This document shows, one piece after another, positions 46,572 to 55,311 of a DNA stretch of 64,000 nt; the first letter of the stretch is position 1, and the number at the start of each line of letters is the position of its first letter. Under the pieces are notes generated by a model. That model had not been told where the DNA came from. It did not search any database and saw only the letters and a list, made by a program, of their open reading frames with translations. The DNA lies in contig NZ_CP021435.1 of assembly GCF_002549795.1 (NCBI RefSeq), positions 2,604,001 to 2,668,000 on the forward strand, read 5' to 3'. The translations under genes were made by a program, and so were the position numbers. This DNA comes from Halomonas beimenensis (GTDB lineage Bacteria > Pseudomonadota > Gammaproteobacteria > Pseudomonadales > Halomonadaceae).

Positions 46572-46647
46572 TGGCGTCCCATAGGGGGTTCGAACCCCTG
46601 TTACCGCCGTGAAAGGGCGGTGTCCTAGACCACTAGACGAATGGGAC
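46572..46647 (-). tRNA. tRNA-Glu (anticodon UUC)
   Basis: A 76-base cloverleaf starts with GTCCCAT and ends with encoded CCA. The acceptor stem GTCCCAT pairs with ATGGGAC, and the anticodon arm CCGCC-CTTTCAC-GGCGG places UUC at 34-36. The T arm is CAGGGGTTCGAACCCCT, apart from small wobble. It is nearly identical to E. coli tRNA-Glu in the anticodon arm. It is the second tRNA of a two-tRNA operon and lies next to gltX, whose product charges it; this neighbourhood is common in gammaproteobacteria. Confidence 0.97.
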
Positions 46648-46670
46648 GCATCATCTCCGATAGCGAGACT

Positions 46671-46746
46671 TGGTGGAGCCTAGCGGGATCGAACCGCTGA
46701 CCTCGACACTGCCAGTGTCGCGCTCTCCCAGCTGAGCTAAGGCCCC
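46671..46746 (-). tRNA. tRNA-Ala (anticodon GGC)
   Basis: A 76-base tRNA with encoded CCA starts GGGGCCTTAGCTCAGCTGGGAGAGCGC. The acceptor stem GGGGCCT pairs with AGGCTCC (with the G-T pair at position 3-70 that identifies alanine tRNAs), the anticodon loop is CTGGCAG with GGC, and the T arm is CAGCGGTTCGATCCCGCT. The first tRNA of the operon, it is driven by the promoter at 46769-46797, with tRNA-Glu 23 bases after it. Confidence 0.97.
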
Positions 46747-46768
46747 GCATCTCGTGAAGACGAGGCGT

Positions 46769-46797
46769 ATAGTACTGATTCCCCTCGGCTTCGTCAA
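46769..46797 (-). promoter_or_regulatory. Sigma-70 promoter of the tRNA-Ala/tRNA-Glu operon
   Basis: On the minus strand TTGACG (46792-46797) and TACTAT (46769-46774) are 17 bases apart, followed by the GC-rich discriminator ACGCCTCG usual for stringently controlled stable RNAs. Repeat element C begins one base upstream of the -35. Confidence 0.82.
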
Positions 46798-46798
46798 C

Positions 46799-46970
46799 GG
46801 GAAAACGAGAATTTCCTGCTGCGCTCGATATCCTGGCCGCCGGCGGTGCCGGAGCGCCGGCCCGGTCGTCTCCTCATGTAGCAGGCTACACTCCGGGCGC
46901 TGCGCTCCGGCGGCGACCAGCCTCGGCGTCCCCGCCTATCGTCGCTCGCGACGGAACTTCAGCGTTTTCC
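46799..46970 (-). repeat. Structured intergenic repeat element C (MITE-like), 172 bp
   Basis: Read on the minus strand, it starts GGAAAACGCTGAAGTTCC (46970-46953) and ends with the complement of GGGAAAACGAGAATTTCC (46799-46816). These pair imperfectly (shared GGAAAACG and TTCC). Core motifs in order are GTCGCGAGCGA, CCGGAGTGTA then ACATGAGGA (46896-46871), and ATATCGAGCGCAG before the end. CGGCACCGCCGGCGG and ATATCGAGCGCAGCA are shared nearly letter for letter with element B. It fills the space between the gltX stop (6 bases away) and the tRNA promoter. Confidence 0.72.
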
Positions 46971-46976
46971 TATTTG

Positions 46977-48455
46977 TTAGAGATCGCGATATTCCTTCTC
47001 GAAGCGCTTGGCCTGCTTCTTGGAGACGCCGCCGAGCACCGCGATGGCGTGACGCAGCCGCGCGCGGGTCATGTCGGAGCCGAGGATGGCCATGGCGTCC
47101 ATCACCGAGGTGCTGGAGGTGGAGCCGGTGATGGCGATGAACACCGGTGCCAGGAAGTCCTTCATCTTGAGCTCGAAGTGGGCGGAGAGCGCCTTCACCT
47201 CGGTCAACAGCACCTCCTTGTGCCAGGCGGGCACCGCCTCGAACCGCCAGACCAGGAACTGCAGCAGCTTGAGCAGGTCCTCGCGGCCCAGCTTGATACC
47301 GTCGAAGTCGCCCTCCTCGATCGCCGGCAGGCCGGAGAAGAAGTGGCCGGCCAACGGCATGACGTCGGAGAGGGTCTCCACCCGCGGGCGGACCTGGGGC
47401 AGGATCCGACGCACGTAGTCCTCGTTGAAGGCCCAGTCGCGCAGCGCCTGCAGGAAGGCATCGTCGTCCAGGTCCTCGCGGATGTAGACGCCGTTGAGCC
47501 AGGTCAGCTTCTGCAGGTCGAAGACCGGCCCGCCCAGCGAGACCCGCTGGATGTCGAAGTGGCTCATCATCTCGTCGAGGGTGAACTTCTCCCGCTCGTC
47601 GGGCATGGACCAGCCCATGCGACCCAGGTAGTTGGTGACCGCCTGGGGCAGGAAACCCATGCGCCGATAATAGTTGATGGAGGTCGGGTTCTTGCGCTTG
47701 GACAGCTTGGACTTGTCGGGATTGCGCAACAGCGGCATGTGACAGAGCACCGGCATCGGCCAGCCGAAGTACTCGTAGAGCAGCTGGTGCTTGGGCGCGG
47801 AATTGATCCACTCCTCGCCGCGCAGGACATGGGTGATGCCCATCAGGTGGTCGTCCACCACGTTGGCCAGGTGGTAGGTGGGCATGCCGTCGGACTTGAG
47901 CAGGATCTGGGCATCGACCTGGGCCCAGTCCACCTCGATGGTGCCGCGCAGCATGTCCTCCACCACACAGGTGCCGCTGGCCGGCACCTTCATGCGCACC
48001 ACGTAAGGCCAGCCCTCGCGCTCGCGGCGGGCGACCTCCTCCTCGGGCAGCGCCAGGTCGGCGGGCTTCAGCGCCAGGTGCATGCCGGCTTCCTTGCGAG
48101 CCTCGCGCAGGGCGTCGAGCTCCTCGCTGGTGCGGTAGCACTTGAAGGCATGACCGGCGTCGATCAGCTGACGGGCGTACTCGGCATAGATATCGCCACG
48201 CTCGCTCTGGCGGTAGGGGCCATGGGGGCCGCCCACGTCGGGTCCCTCGTCCCATTCCAGCCCCAGCCAGCGCAGGGAGTCGAGGATCATCTGCTCCGAC
48301 TCCTCGGTGGAGCGCGCCCGGTCGGTGTCCTCGATGCGCAGGATGAACTGGCCGCCGTGCTGGCGGGCGAAGCAGAGGTTGAACAGGGCGATGTAGGCGG
48401 TGCCCACATGGGGATCGCCGGTGGGAGACGGCGCGATACGGGTACGTACGGTCAT
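46977..48455 (-). CDS. gltX: Glutamyl-tRNA synthetase GltX
   Basis: The 492-residue class I synthetase charges tRNA-Glu, whose gene is 330 bases away. The HIGH motif appears as [18 protein letters not shown] near the N-terminus and KMSKS as [64 protein letters not shown] and [23 protein letters not shown] are strongly conserved, and the C-terminal anticodon-binding domain is complete. It resembles the discriminating gammaproteobacterial GltX1, but the non-discriminating type cannot be excluded by eye. A TATAAT lies upstream. Repeat element C begins six bases after its stop codon. Confidence 0.96.
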   Translation of the reverse strand: MTVRTRIAPSPTGDPHVGTAYIALFNLCFARQHGGQFILRIEDTDRARSTEESEQMILDSLRWLGLEWDEGPDVGGPHGPYRQSERGDIYAEYARQLIDAGHAFKCYRTSEELDALREARKEAGMHLALKPADLALPEEEVARREREGWPYVVRMKVPASGTCVVEDMLRGTIEVDWAQVDAQILLKSDGMPTYHLANVVDDHLMGITHVLRGEEWINSAPKHQLLYEYFGWPMPVLCHMPLLRNPDKSKLSKRKNPTSINYYRRMGFLPQAVTNYLGRMGWSMPDEREKFTLDEMMSHFDIQRVSLGGPVFDLQKLTWLNGVYIREDLDDDAFLQALRDWAFNEDYVRRILPQVRPRVETLSDVMPLAGHFFSGLPAIEEGDFDGIKLGREDLLKLLQFLVWRFEAVPAWHKEVLLTEVKALSAHFELKMKDFLAPVFIAITGSTSSTSVMDAMAILGSDMTRARLRHAIAVLGGVSKKQAKRFEKEYRDL

Positions 48456-48558
48456 GTCGTCCTTGGTCCAGTCGGGGGAATGGGGCCCCAGGCGCCTGCG
48501 GAACGCCGCTCAGTGCTCGATCGGGTCCCGCAGGCTCCTCGCCAGGGCGGATGGGCGC

Positions 48559-48564
48559 ATTATA
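48559..48564 (-). promoter_or_regulatory. Possible -10 element of gltX
   Basis: TATAAT on the minus strand, about 104 bases before the gltX ATG. No good -35 is present at 16-18 bases, so the call is tentative. Confidence 0.35.
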
Positions 48565-48658
48565 CGCACCTCGCCTCGGCCCGGCAGCCGTGGCGGCGGA
48601 ATCATTGCCAGGCTCGATGGTCCATGACTGGAATCCCCCGCTACCTCAAGGAGCGAGC

Positions 48659-49399
48659 ATGCTGCCCCAGCTTCCCGACGGTTTCACCGCCCTGGTCACC
48701 GGCGCCTCCGGGGGAATCGGCTCGGCCCTGGCGGATGCGCTGCTGGCCAGCCCACGGCTGGGCCGCCTGCATGCCGTCAGTCGACGTCCGCAGCGGCGCG
48801 ACGATCCCCGATGGAACCCGGTCCGGCTGGACATCACCGATCCCGCGGCCCTGGAGCGGCTCGCCGACCACCTCGACGGGGCTCCCCTGCACCTGATGGT
48901 CAATGCCGTGGGCATGCTGCACGACGAGCCCGCCGGCATCGCCCCGGAAAAACGGCTCGCCGATCTGGATGCCGCGGCCCTGGCCCGCCTGTTTCACGTC
49001 AACGCCGCCACGCCGGCCCTGCTGCTCAAGGCCCTGGAGGGCTCGCTCAAGGGGCGCCACCCGGCGCTCATCGCCAGCCTCTCGGCCCGGGTGGGCTCCA
49101 TCGGCGACAACCGCCTGGGGGGCTGGTACGGCTACCGGGCCAGCAAGGCGGCCCATAACATGCTGATGAAGACCGCGGCCGTGGAGCTCCGGCGGCTCAA
49201 TCCGCATGCCACCGTGGTCTGCCTGCACCCCGGCACGACCGACACCGCCCTGTCCCACCCCTTCCAGGCTCGGGTCCCCGAGGGCAAGCTGTTTTCCCCG
49301 GACTTCGTGGCCGAACGCCTGCTGGACGTGCTGGGCCGCCGCACACCGGAGGACAGCGGCGACTTCCGGGACTGGGACGACATGGCCATCCCCTGGTAA
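48659..49399 (+). CDS. Short-chain dehydrogenase/reductase (C-factor-like)
   Basis: The 246-residue SDR has the cofactor motif TGASGGIGSALADALL near the N-terminus, VNAVGML in place of NNAG, the catalytic Ser in IASLSARVGSIGDNRLGGWYGYRASKAA and Tyr/Lys as YRASK. DITDPAALERLADHL resembles the C-factor (CsgA-like) group of SDRs found in many proteobacteria; the substrate is unknown. The start ATG at 48659 is set by AAGGAG 6 bases upstream; an upstream in-frame extension is unlikely. It runs divergently from gltX with 203 bases between. Confidence 0.88.
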   Translation: MLPQLPDGFTALVTGASGGIGSALADALLASPRLGRLHAVSRRPQRRDDPRWNPVRLDITDPAALERLADHLDGAPLHLMVNAVGMLHDEPAGIAPEKRLADLDAAALARLFHVNAATPALLLKALEGSLKGRHPALIASLSARVGSIGDNRLGGWYGYRASKAAHNMLMKTAAVELRRLNPHATVVCLHPGTTDTALSHPFQARVPEGKLFSPDFVAERLLDVLGRRTPEDSGDFRDWDDMAIPW

Positions 49400-49415
49400 C
49401 AGGGGAGGAGACGGG

Positions 49416-49443
49416 TTGTCATAGCGTTGATGCGCGCTATTGC
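49416..49443 (+). promoter_or_regulatory. Possible promoter with internal palindrome before the XRE gene
   Basis: TTGTCA (49416-49421) and a weak TATTGC (49438-49443) are 16 bases apart. The perfect inverted repeat ATAGCG-N8-CGCTAT (49421-49440) lies across the spacer, a typical position for an autorepressor site. Confidence 0.4.
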
Positions 49444-49505
49444 ACAGCCCTGAGCAATCACGGACCATGCTTTCCTTTCCTCGATCTCAGACAGGACGAC
49501 GTTCA

Positions 49506-50093
49506 ATGGAAACTCTCGGCCCACGGATCAAGCAACTCAGGCTGGAGGCCAAACTCAACAAGGCCGCGCTCGCCCGGCGGGTCGGTGTCTCGGACGTCAC
49601 CATCTCCTACTGGGAGTCCGGGGCCATCAAGCAGATCGGGCATGAGCGCCTGGTCGCCCTGGCCCAGGCCCTCAACTGCCCGCTCTCCGCACTGCTGGAG
49701 GGCGAACGCCAGCGTCCCGCCCCCCTCTTGCTCCGCCACGAGGGCGCTCCTCCCTGGGAGGGCCACGAGAGCCAGGGGATCACCCTGCCCCTGGAATTGA
49801 CCCCAGGCCAGCGGTGGGACGGCGACTGCCACCTGATCACGCCCGCCCCGGGCGAGACCTTCGATTACCTGGACAGCGGGGATCTGGCGGCCATCGCCCC
49901 CACCGAGATCTTTCGACAACCCGGTCTCTACCTGATCGAGGAACAGGGCCGACTGGTGCTGCGCCATGTCCGGCAGGGCACGAGGGGCGAGCTGACCTTC
50001 CAGGGCGACGGCGGCGACGCACCCTCTCCCTACACGCCCGACTGCCGGTTGGTCGGCAAGGTCGTCGGCCTGTGGCGCCAGGAAACCGTCTAG
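49506..50093 (+). CDS. XRE-family helix-turn-helix regulator with LexA-like C-terminal region
   Basis: The 195-residue regulator has a Cro/CI helix-turn-helix at residues about 7-65 (IKQLRLEAKLNKAALARRVGVSDVTISYWESG...LVALAQALNCPLSALLEG). The C-terminal half (residues about 95-190) looks like the beta-rich domain of phage-type and S24-like repressors, with GDLAAIAPTEIFRQPGLYLIEEQGRLVLRHV and VGKVVGLWRQ. The Ser-Lys protease pair is not obvious, so self-cleavage is not claimed. No prophage genes surround it, so it is probably a chromosomal regulator. AGGA precedes the ATG. It is convergent with the lipoprotein gene, one base apart. Confidence 0.85.
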   Translation: METLGPRIKQLRLEAKLNKAALARRVGVSDVTISYWESGAIKQIGHERLVALAQALNCPLSALLEGERQRPAPLLLRHEGAPPWEGHESQGITLPLELTPGQRWDGDCHLITPAPGETFDYLDSGDLAAIAPTEIFRQPGLYLIEEQGRLVLRHVRQGTRGELTFQGDGGDAPSPYTPDCRLVGKVVGLWRQETV

Positions 50094-50094
50094 C

Positions 50095-50685
50095 CTATTC
50101 GAGTTCCAGCACCTCCACCTGGTCGGTGGTGTGGCGTGGCTGGCTGCCGACCAGGAAGCGCTGGGTGGTGCTGACCACCCGTCCCAGGCCATGGCGCGAC
50201 TGCCCGACCAATGGACCCTGGAGATGCTCGCCGTCCTGTCCCAGTCGCGCCCGTACCTCCGGGGGCTGGATGCTCGCCGCGGGCATGTTCACGGTGATGC
50301 GATAGCCCCCGTCCGGCAGCCCGCTGCCCGGCCCGAAGGGGCCCGCGGAGAAGCCTCCCCCTTCCACCCGGGTCCGTTGCTGCCAGCGCACCCCGCTGAC
50401 CTCCCTTTCCACCAGCACCTGAAGACGGGTGGTTTCCGGCAGGTTGGTGGCGCCCTCCACCAGGAGCCGACGATCGTTGCGAAGCCGGGCGGACACCTCG
50501 ATCGTCACCGCCTCGTCGAAGGGCTCGACACGAGGCGCCGGCTCCGGCGCCTCCTCGACCACGTCCGGCTGGGCCACTCCCCCGAGCCGCTGATCGGGAG
50601 GCGGCTTGTCCTCCTCGTTTCCGCCACAGGCCGACAGCCACCCTGCCAACCCGGCCAGCAGCAGACCTCGATACCACGCCTTCAT
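50095..50685 (-). CDS. Putative lipoprotein, unknown function
   Basis: The 196-residue protein has a short lipoprotein signal (MKAWYRGLLLAGLAGWLSAC; lipobox LSAC with lipidated Cys20), so it is likely anchored to an envelope membrane. A Pro/Glu-rich linker (residues about 25-55) follows, then a beta-rich domain with VTIEVSARLRNDRRLLVEGATNLPETTRLQVLVERE and YRITVNMP, which resembles immunoglobulin-like or transthyretin-like folds. No family could be named. GGGAGGACG lies before the ATG at 50685; a longer reading begins with an unlikely Gly/Arg stretch. The stop lies one base from the stop of the XRE gene. Confidence 0.72.
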   Translation of the reverse strand: MKAWYRGLLLAGLAGWLSACGGNEEDKPPPDQRLGGVAQPDVVEEAPEPAPRVEPFDEAVTIEVSARLRNDRRLLVEGATNLPETTRLQVLVEREVSGVRWQQRTRVEGGGFSAGPFGPGSGLPDGGYRITVNMPAASIQPPEVRARLGQDGEHLQGPLVGQSRHGLGRVVSTTQRFLVGSQPRHTTDQVEVLELE

Positions 50686-50746
50686 GGTCGTCCTCCCTGT
50701 CCGGCCCATCCCGACCCGCCCGGCCCCCAAGGGGGGATCGGGGGTC

Positions 50747-51070
50747 TCATCCTGCCTCGGCGCAGTCGCGGCAGAGCGTGGTGAAGGGCACGGCCGACAG
50801 TCGCGCCTCGTCGATCAGCTCGCCGCAGTTCTCGCAGTTCTCGCCCTGCCCCTCGCGGATCCGGGCCAGCGCATGCATGACCTGGATCAGCTCCTCCTCG
50901 GCCTCGTTCTCCAGGGAATCGATCGTCTCGGCGTTCTCCAGCTCGATGGACTGCTCTTCCAGGTCCTTGTCCAGCGGACCGCCGGCCCGAGTCTTGTCTG
51001 CCCGATAGCGCTCGAGGCGATCGATCAGCTCGTCCCGCAAGGTTTCCAGTCGCTCCTGGCGATCGCTCAT
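50747..51070 (-). CDS. Small DksA/TraR-type C4 zinc-finger protein
   Basis: The 107-residue protein has an N-terminal charged coiled coil (residues about 1-70, RQERLETLRDELIDRLERY...EEELIQVMHALARIREGQ) and a DksA/TraR zinc finger with Cys79, Cys82, Cys100 and Cys103 (CENCGELIDEARLSAVPFTTLCRDC). It is shorter than DksA (about 150 residues). The coiled-coil tip here reads LENAETIDSLENEAEEE rather than DksA's DXXDXA, so direct ppGpp-type control of RNA polymerase is uncertain. It resembles E. coli YbiI. It may bind in the secondary channel of RNA polymerase (inference from family). No operon partner is clear. Confidence 0.85.
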   Translation of the reverse strand: MSDRQERLETLRDELIDRLERYRADKTRAGGPLDKDLEEQSIELENAETIDSLENEAEEELIQVMHALARIREGQGENCENCGELIDEARLSAVPFTTLCRDCAEAG

Positions 51071-51188
51071 GTCATGTCTCCCCAGCCATTGACACGGGAA
51101 CGGGGGCGTCGCTGGGCGAACGGCGTCCCCGGGTTGCTACTTCCGACACTACCACCACGTCGAAGCTCCCTGCTTCAACGCCCGCCCA

Positions 51189-51428
51189 TCACTCCATCTC
51201 CAGGGCCTCATAGCCCTGCGGGGTGAGCTCGAGCCGCCGGGGGTCGCCGTCGGGATCGCGCTCCACCCGGAGGCGTCCCGTCACCTCCAGCGCCTCGATA
51301 TCGGCCACCAGCTCGGGCAGCAGGCTGTCCTCGCCCACATGACCGAAGGGCGCGGCCAGCACGCCGCCGTGCTGCAGGACGCGCGCCAGCAGTTCCCGCT
51401 GGCTGTCATCGAGTGCCTCGTCGCTCAT
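51189..51428 (-). CDS. Small hypothetical protein
   Basis: This is a 79-residue acidic protein starting MSDEALDDSQRELLARVLQHGGVLAAPFGHVG. The ATG at 51428 is preceded by GGAGGCGAG. The C-terminal half (LVADIEALEVTGRLRVERDPDGDPRRLELTPQGYEALEME) resembles the recognition-helix and wing part of winged-helix proteins, so a small DNA-binding role is possible, but I cannot name a family. It is divergent from dusA with about 137 bases between. No membrane or signal segment is present. Confidence 0.65.
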   Translation of the reverse strand: MSDEALDDSQRELLARVLQHGGVLAAPFGHVGEDSLLPELVADIEALEVTGRLRVERDPDGDPRRLELTPQGYEALEME

Positions 51429-51565
51429 GCTCGCCTCCTGACCGTTACCGCCACGTCGACACCATGAGTATGGACGAAGCCGGCTCGGAGCCTTCTCACG
51501 CAACGCCGCCCCTCGCAACCTACGCCGCGACTGGTAGAATGCCACCTCACCGCCCTACCCCTGTG

Positions 51566-52573
<1,008 letters not shown>

Positions 52574-52574
52574 C

Positions 52575-53606
52575 TCAGTACAGCGGGTCAGGCGGCGGCT
52601 CGAGGCTGGACTGGAAGGTCTCCACGGCGTTCTCGGCCTCCTCGATGGCATCGAAGCGAGCGATATGGAAGAGCGCCTCGCCCTCGTTGGCCAGCGGCAG
52701 GCGACCCATGCCGATGACGATGCCGTCGGCCATGGAGCGCACCTCGCCCTCGGCGTTGCCGAAGGGATCGGCGACCCGCCCCAGCAGCTCGCCCTTGGCC
52801 ACCCGGGCGCCCAGGCGTACCTGCGGCCGCAGGATGCCGTCGATGGGGGCCCGAGCCCAGCTCGAGCCGTTGGCCACCTCGGCGGCCGGCGGCGTGCGTC
52901 GGCGCTTCTCGCCGCTGAGCATGCCGAGCCGGCGCATCACGGGCGGCACCCCGCGCACCCCCGGGGCGATGGCCCACTCGTCGAAGCGCAGGGCTTCCCC
53001 GGCCTCGTAGGTGAGCACCGGGATGTCGCGGGTCTCGGCATAGTGGCGCAGGCTGCCCTCGCGGAGGTCGGCATTGAGGATCACCGGCGCGCCGAAGGCG
53101 TTGGCCATCCGCTCGGTCTCGCTGCCGGGGATGAGCTGCGCCCGGATCTGGGGCAGGTTGGTGCGATGGATGGCCCCGGTGTGCAGATCGATGATGTGGG
53201 TGGCCTGATCGACGATCTGTTCGCGAAACAGCGCCGCCACCCGGCTGCCCAGGGAGCCGGACTCGCTGCCGGGGAAGCAGCGGTTGAGATCGCGCCGGTC
53301 CGGAAGGTAGCGGCTGTGCTGGACGAAGCCGAAGACGTTGACGATCGGCACGCCGATCAGGGTGCCACGCAGCCGCTGGATCTGGCGGGAACGCAACAGC
53401 CGACGGACGATCTCCACGCCGTTGATCTCGTCGCCGTGGATGCCGCCGCACACCAGCATCACCGGCCCCGCCTGGCGTCCGTGCACTACCTCCACCGGGA
53501 TATGCAGCGGGGCATGGGTGTAGAGCCGAGCCACCGGCACGTCGATCTGGCTGCGGGAACCCGGCGCCACGCGCACGCCGGCGAGTTCGAAGGGGGCTCG
53601 CGCCAT
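52575..53606 (-). CDS. Succinylglutamate desuccinylase/aspartoacylase family protein
   Basis: The 343-residue zinc hydrolase of the M14-like AstE/AspA family has the metal ligands in VCGGIHGDEINGVEIVRRLL (His57, Glu60) and the third ligand in THIIDLHTGAIHR. NVFGFVQHSRYLPDRRDLNRCFPG is typical. The C-terminal 110 residues, with PIDGILRPQVRLGARVAKGELLGRV, form a beta-rich barrel resembling a biotinyl-like fold. This matches the subgroup often next to RimK-type ligases rather than the arginine-catabolic AstE; no rimK or ast genes are in view, so the substrate is unknown. It is divergent from the TetR gene and convergent with dusA. Confidence 0.88.
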   Translation of the reverse strand: MARAPFELAGVRVAPGSRSQIDVPVARLYTHAPLHIPVEVVHGRQAGPVMLVCGGIHGDEINGVEIVRRLLRSRQIQRLRGTLIGVPIVNVFGFVQHSRYLPDRRDLNRCFPGSESGSLGSRVAALFREQIVDQATHIIDLHTGAIHRTNLPQIRAQLIPGSETERMANAFGAPVILNADLREGSLRHYAETRDIPVLTYEAGEALRFDEWAIAPGVRGVPPVMRRLGMLSGEKRRRTPPAAEVANGSSWARAPIDGILRPQVRLGARVAKGELLGRVADPFGNAEGEVRSMADGIVIGMGRLPLANEGEALFHIARFDAIEEAENAVETFQSSLEPPPDPLY

Positions 53607-53701
53607 GGGCGACCTCTCGATGGAAACAGCGTTCTCTCATATTCCCGCATCCCGGCAGCGGCGACAAGCGCTCACAAGATAGCGAGCATTCGCTTTCTAA
53701 T

Positions 53702-53730
53702 GTGATACTCCCCATTCGATCGGGTAGAAT
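53702..53730 (+). promoter_or_regulatory. Possible promoter of the TetR gene
   Basis: GTGATA (53702-53707), 17-base spacer, TAGAAT (53725-53730), about 30 bases before the ATG. Upstream, AGCGA-GCAT-TCGCT (53681-53694) is a small dyad. No close match to the AcrR-like operator found before tolC is seen here. Confidence 0.45.
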
Positions 53731-53761
53731 GAGGGACAGACCCGTCAGGAGTGGATCATCT

Positions 53762-54367
53762 ATGGCCCGACGCACCAAGGCCGAAGCCGAGGCGACCCGC
53801 CTGGCGCTGCTCGATGCCGCCGAGGAGGTCTTCTTCGAGAAGGGAGTCGCCCGCACCTCCCTGGAGCAGATCGCTCGACACGCGGGGATGACTCGGGGCG
53901 CCGTCTACTGGCATTTCCGCAACAAGGCCGACCTCTTCCGTGCCATGCTCGAACGGGTGCGTCTGCCCTTCGAGGAACTGGTGGCGGAGACCGCCGGCGA
54001 GGGCACCTCACCGCTCGAGGCCATCCGACTGGGCTGCGAGCGCGGCTTCCTGCGCCTGGAACAGCCCCGCCATCGCCGGGTCCACGCCATCCTGGTCCAC
54101 CGCTGCGAGTTCTTCAGCGACATCGACCCCCAGGCCATGCAAAGCGAGATGGCCAGCGAGTGTCTCGAGGCCCTGGGAGACTATCTCGGCGCCGCCCGCG
54201 CGCAGGGGTTGCTTCGCGAGGACCTCGCCCCCGAGGTCGCCACCCGCCTGCTGCAGTCGCTGCTCAGCGGCATCTTCCACGACTGGCTGCGCGACCCCGA
54301 GGCCTATTCCCTCCATGAGCGCGGCATGGCCCTGGTCGATGCCCAGCTCGCCCTGATGCGCCGCTAG
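53762..54367 (+). CDS. TetR-family regulator, AcrR/TtgR-like
   Basis: The 201-residue repressor has a helix-turn-helix near residues 13-58 (LALLDAAEEVFFEKGVARTSLEQIARHAGMTRGAVYWHFRNKADLF), which is the AcrR/TtgR/SmeT signature. The ligand-binding part is helical (LLQSLLSGIFHDWLRDPEAYSL near the end, also AcrR-like). AGGAG lies before the ATG. It is separated from the tolC-acrA-acrB operon by one gene but is its most likely regulator; an AcrR-like operator lies before tolC. It is convergent with the YqiJ-like gene, and the stop lies in an inverted repeat shared with that gene's stop. Confidence 0.9.
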   Translation: MARRTKAEAEATRLALLDAAEEVFFEKGVARTSLEQIARHAGMTRGAVYWHFRNKADLFRAMLERVRLPFEELVAETAGEGTSPLEAIRLGCERGFLRLEQPRHRRVHAILVHRCEFFSDIDPQAMQSEMASECLEALGDYLGAARAQGLLREDLAPEVATRLLQSLLSGIFHDWLRDPEAYSLHERGMALVDAQLALMRR

Positions 54368-54473
54368 GAGCCATTTCGTCGAATCGCGCGCCATTCGCGC
54401 CTCACTCGATCGATGAACTTGACTCGAAATCCGTGATTCTCGTGACGACCGGTCAGACCCGACTGGCTCCTAG
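54364..54473. repeat. 110-bp stretch bounded by a perfect inverted repeat spanning both stop codons
   Basis: CTAGGAGCCA (54364-54373) and TGGCTCCTAG (54464-54473) are perfect 10-base inverted repeats. The TAG inside each is the stop codon of the gene on its side (TetR and YqiJ-like). The inside has a small stem GCGCG/CGCGC and no gene. It could be a bidirectional terminator or a short insertion. Confidence 0.5.
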
Positions 54474-55165
54474 GCCGAGGCCGACCCGCCGTTGCGTGAG
54501 CCCGGCCCGTGATGACGCCCCAACAGGTGCAACCGCACCAGCCGGGTACGGGCATCCAGGAATTCCCGCTCCGGCACCGCACGAAAGGCCCCGGCCTCGG
54601 GCAGGTACTTGACCAGCACCCGCCGCTCGCCCGGCGTCGGCCGCTCGCCCGGCTTACCCAGCAGGCAGACGTCCCGGGCTTCGTCTTCCTCGAGCACCGC
54701 GGTCACCCGGCCATCGGCCTCAGCCTGGTCGGTGACCCGCACGACCTCGCCAAGCAGGCAGCGGGGATGGCGTTCGGGATGCCGATGCAGGGGACGGTGC
54801 AGGCGATGGCAGATGCCCGCCGCCAGGGGCGAGGCGAGCGCGAAGGCTGCCCAGAGCACCAGCACGCCGAGGGGGATGCGGAAGAAGCCCAGCGGCAGCC
54901 AGGTCAGCACGGCGACCTCCACGCCCAGGGTCAGGAGCCCGGCCAGCACGATCAGCACCGTCAGGGCCAGCGAGGCCGGCAGCCCGGCGAAGCCCAGCGA
55001 GACCAGGGCACTGGCCAGGTTGTCGTTGCGCAGGCTGTCGTGCTCGAAGAGCTCCAGGGGCGCCAGGCGCAGCAGCACGAGCAACCAGTAGAGCGCCAGC
55101 AGCCCCAGCAGGACGCTGAAGACGATCAGCGGAAAGCGCAGCGCGTAGGCGATGAGGGTGTCCAT
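54470..55165 (-). CDS. Membrane protein with OB-fold-like C-terminus (YqiJ-like)
   Basis: The 231-residue protein has membrane segments near residues 10-35 (FPLIVFSVLLGLLALYWLLVLLRL), 60-84 (PASLALTVLIVLAGLLTLGVEVAVL) and 90-118 (GFFRIPLGVLVLWAAFALASPLAAGI). A soluble C-terminal region of 110 residues follows, with LLGEVVRVTDQAEADGRVTAVLEEDEARDVCLL and RRVLVKYLPEAGAFRAVPERE, an OB-like arrangement as in YqiJ/NfeD-like proteins. YqiJ usually lies next to the flotillin YqiK, which is absent here. It sits between the TetR gene and the efflux operon, with an efflux-operon terminator upstream. Function unknown. Confidence 0.65.
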   Translation of the reverse strand: MDTLIAYALRFPLIVFSVLLGLLALYWLLVLLRLAPLELFEHDSLRNDNLASALVSLGFAGLPASLALTVLIVLAGLLTLGVEVAVLTWLPLGFFRIPLGVLVLWAAFALASPLAAGICHRLHRPLHRHPERHPRCLLGEVVRVTDQAEADGRVTAVLEEDEARDVCLLGKPGERPTPGERRVLVKYLPEAGAFRAVPEREFLDARTRLVRLHLLGRHHGPGSRNGGSASA

Positions 55166-55255
55166 GGCGAGTCCTCCGTGAAGCCCGTTAGCGGGCGAAA
55201 CGATGCCTGTCCCTCAGCATAGCCGCCCTCGCCGTCTCGTCACCTTCCACCGACA

Positions 55256-55297
55256 CGCCGACGGGCACCGCCCCCGGGGGGACGATGCCCGTCGGCG
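55256..55297 (-). terminator. Terminator-like hairpin after the RND operon
   Basis: A 12-bp perfect stem CGCCGACGGGCA/TGCCCGTCGGCG with an 18-base loop that can itself pair lies 14 bases after the RND pump stop. It has no T run. Confidence 0.6.
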
Positions 55298-55311
55298 GGT
55301 CGACGCCGCCC

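Noticed and set aside
50747..51070. DksA itself
   Set aside because: Only 107 residues, and the coiled-coil tip lacks the DksA acidic signature; it is a smaller zinc-finger relative.
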